The notes beneath the pieces were generated by a model. The model was not told the DNA's origin. It saw only the letters and a list, made by a program, of their open reading frames with translations, and did not search any database. This document shows positions 21,696 to 41,867 of a stretch of 64,000 nucleotides of DNA, piece by piece. Made by a program: the position numbers and the translations under genes. The DNA lies in NCBI GenBank assembly GCA_963682175.1, contig OY821784.1, forward strand, positions 32,469,621 to 32,533,620, written 5' to 3'. Positions within the stretch are counted from its first letter, which is position 1; the number at the start of each line of letters is the position of its first letter. The DNA comes from Triglochin maritima (lineage: Eukaryota > Streptophyta > Magnoliopsida > Alismatales > Juncaginaceae).

Positions 21696-24600
21696 ATGGC
21701 GGCTTCGACCCTCCGATTCCACCCCACCATCTCCGCCAACCTCCACTCCCTCACCCCCTCGACCGCGAGGCCTTGCTGTCGGGTTCCGGCGAGGCCCCTC
21801 TCTCGCCGGATCTCCGCCTCCATCGGGACCGCCAACAAGCCGGCCTTCGTCTCGTTCAAGGAGGTGATGGTTTTTGGGGGTTTAGGGTTGACTTTCGGTT
21901 TTGGATTTGGTTTTGGATTTGGGATTCGAATTGTTTGTTCGGTGTGCTATTTTGGTCGGGTGATTCCAACTGAAATTCGGTTGGATGTTGCCCGTTGGAC
22001 CGGTTTTGGGCATTTGTGCTTGAACTTGTTGAAGGTTGGTTGTTGTGGGTATGATCGATCACCTATACCAATTTCAAGTCAGCTGGATTAGCCTGACTAG
22101 CCGATTTGAAATCATTACTCGTCCATTCTAGTAGCGCTGAAAGTGAGACGGATGTTTTTTTTACTTGTATGCGACAGAAAATACTCATACCATTCTCTTA
22201 ATCTGTGTTTCGTGTAAAATATGATAAAAGAGGGGGCTTTGTAAAGCTTCTTCCATCTAAAAGAGGAAGCCCTTGCAGACTTACTATTTCTTCACTATTG
22301 GATTCTCTTTGTATCTACTGAGTCTTATCTGCTAGCGTCGAGAATTGACCAACTCAGTTGTATTGTGTTTTCTATGTTGATTGATTTTGGTATTTGAGGT
22401 ATGGAAATGTTCAATCTTTAGCTTTCTTTTGGGTGGTATCTCTAGTTTTTTTCCTGTTTGATTGGTGGTACACGAAACAGGGTCCGTCCTTATGGATTAT
22501 ACTTATAAATAAAAAAAAATTCGTTCCGGTAAAAAAAACAACTTAAAAGTAGAAAAAATTGTTTTCATTTTTTCTGTGCTTTGTTTCTCTAAAGCTTTTG
22601 CTTAATGGTTGACCTTATTGGATTCATAATTTTGGTGTTTTTAATGTAATGTCCTTCGCTTGTAGCAGTTTTTATGTTTGTGGTGGTGAAATCAGTGCTG
22701 TGGTTTGTGGTTGTAGTGAGGAATGTAGAGCTGCGACTGAACTGTACTTCTTGTGTTTGGGGTTCATGAATGTACAGTTATGTATCGTGGATTTCGTTAA
22801 AAACGAACATTTTTCAGCTTTGTACTGATTTTGTGTTTTAGCGTGGTGGTATTTGTGGTTCGACATTACATTTTAGTAAAATTTCGAATTGGTAGAAAGA
22901 TTATTTATATTCTTGAAATTTGGGGATCGTGAAGAGGAGAAATGTTTGATTTGTGTTGTTTCAGTATTTAAGATTTTTGTGGCAAAGATTATGATCAGGT
23001 AAGACTTTTGTGACTTGGAATTAATTTCCCCTTGTTTCAAATGGTGGTTACAGTTGCTAGGGTTGGTGTAGTCTTTGTGGTTTTTGGCTTTTAACTTGCA
23101 TTTCAATGAGGGATAAATGTTACAGCCATTTTTCAATGTTGATATTGTCATATTGTTCTTTTCAACCCAGTTTGGAATGTTGTTCAATTTCATAGCATCT
23201 TCATTTTGTTTTATTCTTGCTGTATCTTGAGTGATTATGAAAGGGAATAAACTGGTTGCTAAAATTAAATAAATATTGAACAGGTCATAGAGTCTCTAGT
23301 AAGTGGAGTTGATCTTGCAGAGGAGGAGGCAGAGGCTGCACTTGATCTCCTACTTAGAGAGGCAGACGAGGCTTTGATTAGTGCTTTTCTTGTTCTGCTG
23401 AGAGCCAAAGGAGAAACATATGAAGAGGTATACTATTTCTACTAGTCACTTAAGATGTGTTTTTTGTGGTTTAAAATTTCAATAGAGGGAATTGGAATGA
23501 CATATTTTGAATTGAAAACCATACTTTACTCTTGGAGATTTTTTTAATGAAAAAATTAAGTCCTAGGTCTGACGCTGATCGCTTAATGACTCTTAGTTTG
23601 AATGCAGAGTCTGTTAACTTGTGATATTGACAATTCTGAATCTAGTATTAATGTCTTATACCGTCATCGTTGTTATGCTATTTACTTGGTTGTTTGTATG
23701 GAAACATAAGAATGGGCAGTATTTTTTTTTTGATGTGCACAACATATGTCAAATTGACTTTTATCAATGACATTTTTTGCTACGTTGGCAGATTGTTGGA
23801 TTAGCTAAGGCAATGATTAATGTGTGTACCAAGGTTGAAGGGCTTGACAATGTGGTTGATATTGTGGGCACCGGTGGTGATGGAGCCAACACTGTTAATA
23901 TCTCCACAGGGGCTTCCATTCTTGCTGCTGCCTGTGGTTTAAGAATTGCAAAGGTGCATTTTTTTGGATTTTCAAGATTATTTGTGTTAATGGTTTTTGA
24001 AATTATTAAACTCTTCTTTCATGTAATATTTTAAAGCAAGGAAATAGATCTAGCTCTTCTGCATGTGGGAGTGCTGATGTTTTGGAAGCATTGGGGGTAA
24101 ACATCGACTTGGGACCTGAGGTCAGTGTCATTGATTCCTTTATATGAAGTCGATGGCAATAAATTACAATCGAACAAGTATTACTCTTTTCTTTATATGT
24201 TAAGATATGATATTTAACCCCGAGATTATACCAGAAGTTTGGTGGAGGTGACTATCTATTTTGTTTGAACTGTTGCTTGTGAGCATCAGCAAATTATCAA
24301 TAGCTTTTAGAATCACGTTTTTTTATTTGGAATTGTCAAAACAAATCTCATAAAGAGGGTGCAACTCTCTTCTCAGATGAGTCCCGTAAGTTACCAACTT
24401 AACTATGACAAAAATTTAAGATAAAAAGATTTATATACATTTATCTTCATTTGCCAAATTCGATTAGTTCTATGAGGATGTGACGAAATGGGTATTCAGA
24501 CAAATACCAATATTCACTATTAATTACCATAATTGAAAATAACATTTCATGCAAAAGTGAAAATCATCTCATTGCAAACTTGGAAATCTAAATCCTGCAT

Positions 24601-26619
24601 TTTCAGAGTTCTGTGAAGAAATTCCAATGTTGTTTCTAAAAGCTCAAAAAACTACCTTTTTTATTATCATCATTACATTTTTTTTAATGTTTCTCTTTTT
24701 TAATTTAGGCTATAAAGAAATGTGTGACGGAACTGGGAATTGCTTTCATGATGTCACCAAGGTACCATCCAGCGATGAAAGTTGTTGGTCCAGTAAGAAA
24801 AAAACTGAAAGTGAAGACGGTGTATAACATATTAGGACCGTTGTTGAATCCTGCACGAGCTACCTACGCCGTCATTGGTGTCTATCACGAAAATATAGTA
24901 AGTTCTGTACAAGTGACAATTAGGTAAAGTGTTTATGTATCAAGTATATTTATTTAAGAGAATTAGTGTAACATTCATTTTCCTTTATAGGTTCTATATG
25001 ATTTTGAAATAGTTTTGAATGCTACACTTGGGAACCCAGAAGTAGTTTTGACTCTATCTTGTGTGGCTTTTGTATTTAATCTATGTTCTCGAAGATCGAG
25101 TCTTCGAATTCAGTTTCTAGAGGTCTTAATTATTTATAGCAACATATAGCTTCCATTGAAATCTCATACAGATATTTCGTTTGTATAATATAGGTAACGA
25201 AAATTGCTAAGGCTGCACAACGTTTTGGGATGCAAAGGGCTGTTGTAGTCCATTCACATGGTTTGGATGAAATCAGTCCTCTTGGTAATGTTATTATCTT
25301 TAGCATTTCACATCTGCAAGCTTTATTTTTTCTGTTTTTACTGCAATCTTCATGGGTCATTGATTGGGTGTGGTTCAGACTGTTTCCTACATTTTGATTA
25401 TATTGTTCAAACACTGATCTCATGCTTAACATCTTTTAACAGGACCTGGGTATATTCTTGATGTTACTCAAGATAAAATTCAGAGATTCGAGTATGACCC
25501 ATGTAAGCCATTTCTTCCGTTTGTATTGAAGCGTGTTTACATTTGTTATTTGAAGCTGCACTTATCTAAAAAGAGTTCTTTTTTTACTAGCTGTAAGATT
25601 AAGATTTAAAAAACTGATACCTTTTAATGACATTTAAGCATTAGATTGATGCACAATGCTCTGGTGCAGTGGATTATGGAATTCCTCGCTGCACCTTGGA
25701 AGATTTGAGAGGGGGAGGTCCAGAGTTCAACGCTCGAGTACTCAGGGATGTTTTATCTGGAGAGAAGGGTTCCATTGCTGATTCTTTGGTAGGTCTTTTC
25801 ACCAACCCCGGAATGTCTAAATCTTTAAATTTTTCCCTTTGCTTTATCTTTCTCACATTGTTCAGGAATTTCTCATTCTCTGTTGTGGTTCACGATACAA
25901 CATATATTTGGCAGATTGTATCTATTATGATAATACTATGCTATCTAATCTTTACCTTTGTTCCTCCATCAATTTGTTTGCATTTAAGAATATCCTGTAT
26001 GTTTGGTGACAATTTTTTTAGCTATCATCAATGAATCAAGTGTATCCCATGCTTTTTGATTCCGTGTGAGTTGCATTCCATTAGCCAATATCCGGTTATC
26101 CCACTCACCCTGGAGCTTTTTCAACCCACTATTTTGGGGTGGCCAACTAGCAGTATTTTGAGCAGTTTGTTCTCTATTACATACCAATGCAAGATGTTGC
26201 TATGTAATAATTTGAGGGGTTTTGTACGTTTGTTGGGATAAAAGGCTTTGTTGTTGTTGTTTTGTACGTTTGTTATGCATAAATCTGTGAATCGAGAAAA
26301 TGAGTTCAATCGTGAAGGTTTTTAAATTAAATAAAATCTCTATTTTTTGCTGACCTTAAGTAATCCTTTTAATGTTTCTTCATCAGGTACTTAATGCTGC
26401 AGCAGCGCTTCTGGTGGGTGGTAAAGTGAAAAGCCTCGCCGAAGGAGTGGCCCTTTCTCAAGAAATACATCAGTCCGGCAAGGCGATTCAAACGTTAGAT
26501 TCATGGATAAATCTGTCCAAAGTAAGTGAATTACTCCTTTGCAAGGATTTTGTTGCAGTATTATGATTTTGTGTGTGAATTTAACCTCTTTTTTCCTGTC
26601 AATACAGAAACTTGAATAA
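21696..26619 (+). CDS. trpD/PAT1: Anthranilate phosphoribosyltransferase, chloroplast precursor
   Basis: This enzyme joins anthranilate to phosphoribosyl pyrophosphate to make N-(5'-phosphoribosyl)anthranilate, the second step of tryptophan synthesis after chorismate, in the plastid stroma. Ten exons keep one frame of 387 codons: 21696-21863, 23284-23427, 23792-23953, 24037-24120, 24709-24897, 25194-25284, 25443-25502, 25670-25788, 26387-26521 and 26608-26619. All introns are GT-AG. Exon 1 encodes a Ser/Arg-rich transit peptide. Exon 3 carries the PRPP-binding glycine motif [17 protein letters not shown], exon 4 the [19 protein letters not shown] block, exon 5 [10 protein letters not shown] and the [20 protein letters not shown] block, exon 6 VVHSHGLDE and exon 8 [15 protein letters not shown]. 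Length and motif order match the plant family, and every catalytic block is intact. It is the best-supported host gene in the window. Confidence 0.96.
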
Positions 26620-27646
26620 GTTACAAGGTGCTGCTGTTAACTAAAAAGTGTTGCGAATCAAAGAAATGCATGGAAGCAACATGTTCATAAGTTTGTAATG
26701 TATTTTCTTGTTTTAAAATTATGTTATTTGTAATTTTTCCCCATTGAGGTGAGCTCCATATGAACATTGGTGTTATCTTATTTCCTTAACAATAATAATT
26801 GTGCTCTTTATCCTTGTTTTTGTTTCTTCAAAGGTCTCACTCGCGCCCTCTCTCTAGTTGTTTCTTAGATGGTCTTGTCGGTTTGACGGACATGAAGTGG
26901 TCAGAGAAATGTCTGATGATGCAACAAAGATTGGCATTTATCAATTTGAAATGTGTAGTGGTTTTGTAATTGTGGTGGTGAATGTCACAAAAATGGGTGT
27001 CGAAAATGCCTTTAACTGATGTTAAAAATGTCTGTAGATCTGACCAAAAGGAAAATACGGAAACAAGTAATTAATGACACCTCTATATCCCAAGTTAAAT
27101 TACAACACCCAAACGATACTTGAGATATAACATTTCTATTCTCCTAGAAAGCTTGGTTAAGCAGCTTATATCGGTAAGTAAATAATCGAACTATAATTGT
27201 ATGTAGTTGATTATTTGGTTTTTGAATCATTGTAACAGGACATTTGCCCTTGGTAAATTTGCCCCCAAATTATCAGCAAATAATCAACTGTACGAGAGTC
27301 GAGAGGTACTTTGCTATATAATCTCCTTAGGCAATTTGCGTTTTTTTAATAAAATAAAATTACATGCATGCGCAAACATGTGTACCCACATGTCCCACCT
27401 AAAATCATACAATAAAATAAGTACATCAATAATTACTTATTAACAATAATAACACTAATAAAAAAACAATACCAAACTCCACCATATAATGATACTTAAA
27501 CTTTATTCCATTATATCCAATTACATATACAAACATAGAAGTGGCAACAACCTGAACAGACAAATACCCAAACAAACTACAATGAAATCCAACTGAAACA
27601 CAACAATTTTATTTCTCTCCCATCGGTAACACTTCCATTCAGCTTT
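26620..27646. other. Intergenic region between convergent trpD and glutaredoxin
   Basis: The 3' untranslated region of trpD and AT-rich DNA. No gene is recognised. The two flanking genes point towards each other. Confidence 0.55.
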
Positions 27647-35188
<7,542 letters not shown>

Positions 35189-36320
35189 TGCAACTAAATT
35201 GAAGCTTTGGAGAGAGAATAAATTTATCAACTATGTAGAAAGTAGAGAAACTTAAGTCAAGTGGATGATTTGTGGGTTTTCTCTCGTCTCAAATATATAG
35301 GTGGTTGGTTGGTTTGTTTATTTTCAATCTAGACCTTTGAAGTCTAATTTGAATTTTACCTTCAATTTTTCTTCTTATTTATAATAATGACCTGACATGT
35401 GCAAGTGTTATTATTTAAATTAATCTTCATTTTTAAAGGTATGCAAATGGGCCAATTTTGAATTCATCGTTTTGGAATAAAACTTGGATTGACATTGATA
35501 TGTGAATGCATGACGTACCAATTGACCTCACTTCGACCTTTTTATTAAAATAAAAAATACAATGGTTGAACTTGACTTTCAAATGCATGTTATCATCAGA
35601 GAAGCTTGTTTTTTCATAAAAAGGTTTAAACAATTTCATTTATATAATTAATAGATTAATTATTTTTTTACCTTGAAACTTTTCTAAGTCAGCGTCTAAG
35701 TATAAAATATGTTTAGTTCGTAGTTATAATATTAACATACACATATCCATTGAGATATTTTAAGAGAGAATTGCATTAGAAAATAATAGTAAAATCGATG
35801 ATTAATACGTGCAAGGCTGAAGTTCCCAAGGAATCAAATGGAAATATATAAGAAACTTCATGAAGCTGAATATAAATTAAAAATGAAGTTTTGTTAGATG
35901 ATGACGTTACTGATGATCTAATATTCTAATGGTTACTTATTTGGCTTCCTAAGAGCTGCAAAGTCGACCATCCAGACGTCATAGTCTCATACTCTCATAG
36001 AGATTGTAAACCACCATTTATTTGATGGTATACATCTCTGTGAACAATCCACCATCCAACAATTCTTTTTAGCGTGATTATAGTTTGTCTTCTAAAATTG
36101 TCTACATTTACTTACGTCCCTTAAACATTAAAAACTTTGCATTCATGTAGCCTACCTCCTCAGCTTATGCTTTTCTTTCCCAAGCTATTATTGTTTTTCT
36201 CCCTCGAAACGATATCTACCTTATGTTAGATCTTTATGACTAATCAGTCTGGAACGATTTTTTTTGGGACCAATTTTTTTATTTACGGATTCAAATTTGA
36301 AACAAAGGGGAAGAGAATGG
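35189..36320. other. Intergenic region upstream of glutaredoxin
   Basis: The 5' flank of the glutaredoxin gene and AT-rich DNA up to the Ty3/gypsy element. TATATA at about 35295-35301 may be the promoter TATA. No further gene is seen. Confidence 0.5.
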
Positions 36321-36709
36321 TGGAATGTAACATCCTCAAATAGCGGAAGAATTTAAAATTTTAATAACACACAATCAACCGAGAATATTACGCAATAAAA
36401 GAAAACAAGTGCACCATAAATATACAATATATATTCGAATATTCCAAAAGTGTGATTACATTTCCAAAGGCTAAACAATAGATACAAGTAATCACTCCGA
36501 CCTCAAATGAGAGAAAGCAGGATCAGGTAGCAGTACTCCTATCCTCGGTCACCACCCCCTATCGCCGATCACGGCCTGAAAAGCAAACATGCAACAATGC
36601 CTGAGTTTCCAGAAAGAAACCACGTATGTCAAACTCTACAATGCATGAAATGAAAAGCACCATAGCATGTAATTCTACAAATAAGAAAAGCATCATAACC
36701 AGGCTGGGA

Positions 36710-37090
36710 TTCAGGGCTCTTTCACCCAACCACAACACCCACAACCGTTACGGGGCTCTAGGGCTCTTTCACCCAACCACCGCAACACACTCGTCGCCAA
36801 GCTGGGCTCCAGGGCTTTTTCACCCAACCGCAGCTACCACGACACGACCAAGGGCTCCAAGCCTTTTTCAGCCAACTCAACCGTCCAAGGGCTCCAGGGC
36901 TTTTTCACCCAACCCCTGTCACGCGGTCCATGCTCAGGCTCCATGGCTTTTTCACCCAACCTGAACCCACTACGGAGCTCCAGGACTTTTTCACCAAACC
37001 CCGCACAGACTAGCTGGGCTCCAGGGCTCTTTCACCTAACCGCAGCTCTCACACAGTTACGGGGCTCCAGGGCTTTTTCACCCAACCACC
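36710..37090. repeat. Tandem array in the 3' LTR, unit AGGGCTTTTTCACCCAACC plus spacer
   Basis: About nine units of GGGCTCCAGGGCTTTTTCAC-CCAACC, with spacers of 15-25 bp, occur here. The matching part of the 5' LTR (about 50516-50742) has only about five. Confidence 0.85.
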
Positions 37091-37199
37091 GCAACACTCG
37101 TGCCCACACGCACACATGCCAGAAGAACATCAGCACTACAACTCGCCCCACACGGACGACCATAACAACTGCACCTCCATCGTGCGAAACTAAACACAA

Positions 37200-37880
37200 A
37201 CGGTCGACCGAACCAAAAGTCCCGGTCGACCGAATCTCACAAATACAGGGCAATTGCCTCGACCGACACTCCATCGGTCGACCAATCCCCACAAACAACA
37301 CTCGTTTGGTCGAACCAAAGTCAGGGCCCGGTCGACCCTTTAGAAGTCGCCTCCCAGGTTCAACGAACAAAACGACCAATCAGTCGAACGACAAAGGGGC
37401 CCCGTTCGACCGAAAGTCACCAGGGACAAATCCCTCACGCACCACAACGAATCCGGTCGAACCCCCGAGCACTCTCGGTCGACCGAATTCCACCAGGGAA
37501 TTCCCCCAACTCAACCAACGAATCCGGTCGAACCCCCGAGCACTCTCGGTCGACCAAATTCCACCAGGGAATTCCCCCAACGCTCCACATCAAGTCCGGT
37601 CGACCGAACCACCTTCGGTCGAACCGACCACTAATCCAACTTAAGTCATCGGTCGGACAAGGTCACATAGGCGGTCGACCGTTTAGATGGTCAATGCCCC
37701 AACCGACCTATGATAGTGCACACGGTCGAACGACAATGGGGCCCCGTTCGACCGAAAACCACCAGGCTTGCCTCAAACGCACAACCGGTCGACCGCCCCA
37801 AGGGCATCGTTCGACCGATGTGAGGCAGACCCGAATTCTCATTAAGAACGGTCGACCGTTTGCACCAACCGGTCGACCGA
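37200..37880. repeat. GGTCGACCG palindrome cluster in the 3' LTR
   Basis: At least seven exact GGTCGACCG words and several one-base variants (GGTCGACCA, GGTCGAACC) occur within 700 bp. The same cluster is in the 5' LTR at about 50853-51530. Confidence 0.9.
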
Positions 37881-38560
37881 TCAGACAGTGAAATCTGCTG
37901 CATGTTTACTTGTGACGACCCGGAAGGCCTACCGTCGACTTCCAAATACCCACACTACTAAAGTGAGCTACAACTACAAGTTTGACATACCGTGAAGGTT
38001 TGAAGAAACCTTTGAAGAATCTCGACGACGCTTCCACGAGCACTTCTCCCCCAAAACACGATCTGTCGACGAACCTCCCGCTCGAACGACGATCACCTCC
38101 TCCTCGACAATCCACAGCCACGACTCATTCGTCGATCACCTCCCCAAACCACTGGAAACGAGATGGGTTGAGAGGGAGAAATGGGAAAATGCAAAAAAGG
38201 ATGAATAAGTACACAACCGAACTCACGTCCACCAACCAACCGGAGCCGACCACTTCTCGCTGGAAATCTCCTCCACCTCTGACCACCACGCTGAGAGAGA
38301 GAGAGAGATGTGAGAGAGGGAAACGAGAGGGGGAGTCGCGCGCGCGAGAGAGAGAGAGAGAGAGCTCAACCCACCATAAATATCTTCCTCCAATCCAATC
38401 CTCACCGTCCATCTAACTCCTCTCCATCTCAACCATCCATCTCATCTCCAATCCATCTCAACCCCTCATCCATCACCACTCCATCCCAGTCGTCCAACTC
38501 ATCTCCTCCTAATCACCACCTAAAACATCATTAAGGCACAATTAGGATTAGGATCTCACA

Positions 38561-38572
38561 ATCCACCCTCCT
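38561..38572 (-). other. Polypurine tract of the Ty3/gypsy element
   Basis: On the minus strand AGGAGGGTGGAT directly precedes the 3' LTR. Confidence 0.65.
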
Positions 38573-38593
38573 AAAAGAATTTCGTCTTCAAAA

Positions 38594-39121
38594 TTAAGAC
38601 GACTCACCAAACAGCTCCGGGAACTCCTTCCGGACCTCTTCCTCAATCTCCCAAGTGGCCTCTCGCTCACTGTAGTGCTGCCACCTGACCTTCACCATCA
38701 GAATGGTCCTCCTCCTCAACTGATGCTCCATCCGATCCACAATCTCAACCGGTCTCTCCTCAAGAGACAAATCCTGACGGATCTCTGGAACCTCCAACTG
38801 AATCACATGAGAAGGATCCGCTACGTACTTCCTCAACATCGAAACATGGAAGACGTTGTGAAGACCCGAAAATTGCTGCGGCAGCGCAACTCTGTAGGCA
38901 ACCTCTCCAACCTGATCGAGAATCTCAAACGGTCCGACATACCTCGGACTGAGCTTCCCTTTCTTCCCGAACCTCATCACTCCTCGAGATGGTGAAATCT
39001 TCAGGAAGACATTGTCGCCTACCTCAAACCTCAACTCCCGCCTACGCCTATCAGCGTAGCACTTCTGCCTGCTCTGAGCCGTCGCTAGTCTCTGCCTGAT
39101 CACATCTACCTTGTCAGCATA
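38594..39121 (-). pseudogene. Integrase C-terminus with chromodomain-like end (Ty3/gypsy)
   Basis: The open block reads IRQRLATAQSRQKCYADRRR, then VGDNVFLKISPSRGVMRFG and GKLSPRYVGPFEIL (the GPY/F module), then a chromodomain-like tail (VKVRWQHYSEREATWEIEEE). The tail would direct integration to particular chromatin. The frame continues upstream across the nested element: the codons before 39121 resume at 46107 (MYADKVDV runs over the junction). The element was therefore split inside an intact reading frame. Confidence 0.85.
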
Positions 39122-39922
39122 TGATGAGAATTTTATTTATACCGCAAGTGCACGACGTCGATGAAGACGTGGCAAGTATGGGTCGAACACAAGGAGGGAG
39201 AGATATTTATATTTTTGTGATTTTCGATTAAGGAAAGAAAGAGAGAGAAATAAGTTCGTTTCAATACATGATTCGGCCTTATTTCTAGCCTCAACCGGGG
39301 ATCCTAATACATAAAAGGAAAGTACACGCGTCAATACAGCATTGATAAAACTTGGAGCGCACGGATCAACTTTTGTGCGGCTAATCCGCCGCATTTTGTA
39401 CATGAGGTGCGGCGGAATCGCCACCTTTCGGGCTTAGAATCGATCCAGATTTTTCCTGTGTGTTTATGGTATGTTTTAACTGTCCTTTGCGCGTCCGGAT
39501 TGATTTCTTTCCTTTCTTTTGAGCTCCGAATTAATTTCTTCATATATTTGGAGATCCAAATTTGATTTTTTCTTTAGAACTTCTCCAAAATAATATTTTG
39601 GTACTCGTAATTTGCAGTCGGGTCCTCGGCTTTTTGCAATTAAGTCCCTGACTACTTTTGTGCTTAAGTCCCTGACCTTTTTGTAATTAGGTCTTTGAAT
39701 GCTTTTATGCTTGGATGAACTTCAATTTGAACCCCGATAATCTTGAACTTGGTCTTTATGATAGAAATGAGTCTCTTGTACGCGTTTATGCTCGGGATAT
39801 GGGTAATTTGCATTCAGGTCCCTGTATTCTGTAAATAAGACTAAACACATACCTTAGTAGCATTTATTGATATAAAATTAATCTAAATGAAAGACATATG
39901 ATGCAATGTATGCAATGCATCA
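39122..39922 (-). repeat. 3' LTR of the nested element (801 bp)
   Basis: It is near-identical to parts of 44905-46106 but lacks about 400 bp present there (45024-45437). Confidence 0.88.
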
Positions 39923-39940
39923 AATACCCCCACACCTAGA
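39923..39940 (-). other. Polypurine tract of the nested element
   Basis: On the minus strand GGTGTGGGGGTATT abuts the 3' LTR. Confidence 0.6.
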
Positions 39941-40733
39941 TTTTGCTAGTCCTTAGCAAAACAAAATATAAGAAAAATGAAAACAGAGAAATCCTAACTC
40001 ACTTTCGTAGGAATCACGGTTGCACTTAGCATGTGCAACAAGCCTTTAAACCCCTAAGTTTCCTTAGAGGACGAGTTTTGTCTCGTGATGGTTTTCAGTT
40101 GACACACCCACAAAGTCTTAATTTAACATTTCATTAATAACTCTCAATATCTCCACCTCAACCTTATACATCTCACTTAGAATTCTTGCATGCTCATTAT
40201 ATAAATCTAACTCATAAAAAATCTGACTTGGTCTTCATTCCTCAAATATTCACACCACTAACCCTTCTACACATGTTATCACTTAAATTATTTTGCACGC
40301 CTCCTCTGGTGGTGAAGTATCATTCGGATCAACCATGACATGAATCATTCTTTTAACTTTGGGCCTTGAGTATCTTAAAGTTTTTTTTCGTGATTCAACA
40401 CATTTGCTTTTTTGACACTTTTACCCTTTTTGCATTCGTGTAGCGAATTTGGTCGATAATCCCGAGCTAGCAGACACAAGTTACAGGGTTTTAAGATAAC
40501 CCTACGGACCAGTGACTCGAAGGCTTGGGTTTTTGTAATTATTTTGCAAAATGTGCTTTCCTCACTTTATTCCTTTATTTTTTATTTTTTTTACTTTTAT
40601 TTTCCTCAAGGCTCAATTGCTATTAGAAGTCCACACTTCCCGGTATATTTTCCTCAACCTCTGCTTTTTATCAACCACTTCAAAGATTTGATTCAACCAA
40701 TTTAAGTGCATACATGTCTTAAAGGGTAATGAG

Positions 40734-41780
40734 TTATTTCTTTGGAACTTGTGATGATTTATTTGATTCAGAAATCTTATAGATACGCGATCTCATCACA
40801 ACATCACTTTGATTGCATACTATTTTTGGTTCACTATCAACATGAAAGATATTAAATTCAGCTTTTAAGTTTCCAAAAGAGAGTTGCATGAGCCCATTTC
40901 GACAATTTATCATAGCTTCAGAAGTGGCTAAAAAGGGTCTGCCTAGTATTACAGGGATTTGTCTCTTAGGATTGACAACAGGTTCAGTGTCTAAAACGAC
41001 AAAATCCACTAGGTAAATGAAGTCACCAACCTTAATCAAAACATCCTCTACTATACCTCTTGGTTTCTTAACAGAACAATCAGCAAATTGAAGGGTTATC
41101 TTAGAGAGTTTTAGTGGACCAAGGTTTAGTTGCTCATAGACAGAGAACGAGAGTAAATTAACACTAGCACCAAGGTCTAGAAGGGCTTTGTCGATAAAAG
41201 TATCTCCTATCGCACATGAAATTGTGGGACACCCAGGGTCCTTATACTTTATAGGAGATGAGTTGGACAGAATAGAGCTTATGTTTGCAGTCAGGAATGC
41301 CTTCTTAGGTTCGTTCGTTTTTCTCTTCTTAGTGCACAGATCCTTTAAGAATTTAGCATAAGCAGGTATTTGTTGAATCATATCTAGGAGTGGAATATTC
41401 ACCTTCACTTGCTTAAATACTTCCAAGAGTTTCTCCATTTGTGCACTTGAGCTCTTATTGAGTCTATTGGGGAATGGGGCTTTAGGAACATAGACTCGCT
41501 CAGGTTGAGCTATAGGGTCAGGTTGACTAGGTGGGTTGTGCTTTTCAAATTGGACTTCAGGTTCAATGGTCAGGTCACATGTGGGTGCTTGACGGCTAGA
41601 TTGATTAGGAGCCATAGGATTTACCACATTGTTATCAACTTGTTTTCCAGACTGTAATGATACAACTGCATTTATTTGTTGGAACGGTCCCTCCTCATGA
41701 ACCATTTGAACCGGTCTAGGGTTGTTACTTCCTAGAGGTGGTTGATAGGGCTGATATTGATTATTAGGTCTTGGATTCAC
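40734..41780 (-). pseudogene. gag C-terminal linker and retropepsin-like domain of the nested element
   Basis: A 348-codon open block begins in a Pro/Gln/Asn-rich linker (NNQYQPYQPPLGSNNPRP). It continues to IQQIPAYAKFLKDLCTKKRK, typical of Athila-type gag-pro proteins, then the aspartic protease: ALLDLGASVNLLSFSVYEQL (active-site D-x-G), ITLQFADCSVKKPRGIVEDV and VILGRPFLATS. It would cleave the polyprotein. It ends at a stop at 40734 with no downstream RT. It belongs to the same polyprotein as 41868-43489, separated by an in-frame TAA. Confidence 0.85.
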
Positions 41781-41867
41781 CTCAGGTTGACTTGGAAACT
41801 CACCCTTTTCTCTTTCACCTACAATTTGTGCTAGTTGGCTGATTTGTGTTTCTAGCTTTTGGAAGGA

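Larger units (their letters stand above)
36326..38560 (-). repeat. 3' LTR of the Ty3/gypsy element (2,235 bp)
   Basis: It pairs with 50140-52227. It contains a tandem array of AGGGCTTTTTCACCCAACC units (about 36710-37090), a run of GGTCGACCG palindromes (about 37200-37880) and GA repeats (about 38291-38366). It is about 147 bp longer than its partner, mainly because of extra array units. Confidence 0.92.

Noticed and set aside
24627..24827. Short frame overlapping trpD exon 5
   Set aside because: It is intron sequence running into exon 5 in the wrong frame. The real frame gives the conserved enzyme motifs.
26056..26309. Short frames in trpD intron 8
   Set aside because: Intronic. No domain, and not needed for the conserved protein.
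36943..37644. 233-codon open frame in the 3' LTR
   Set aside because: Low-complexity Pro/Arg/Thr translation of repeats, with a similar but shifted frame in the other LTR. No domain.
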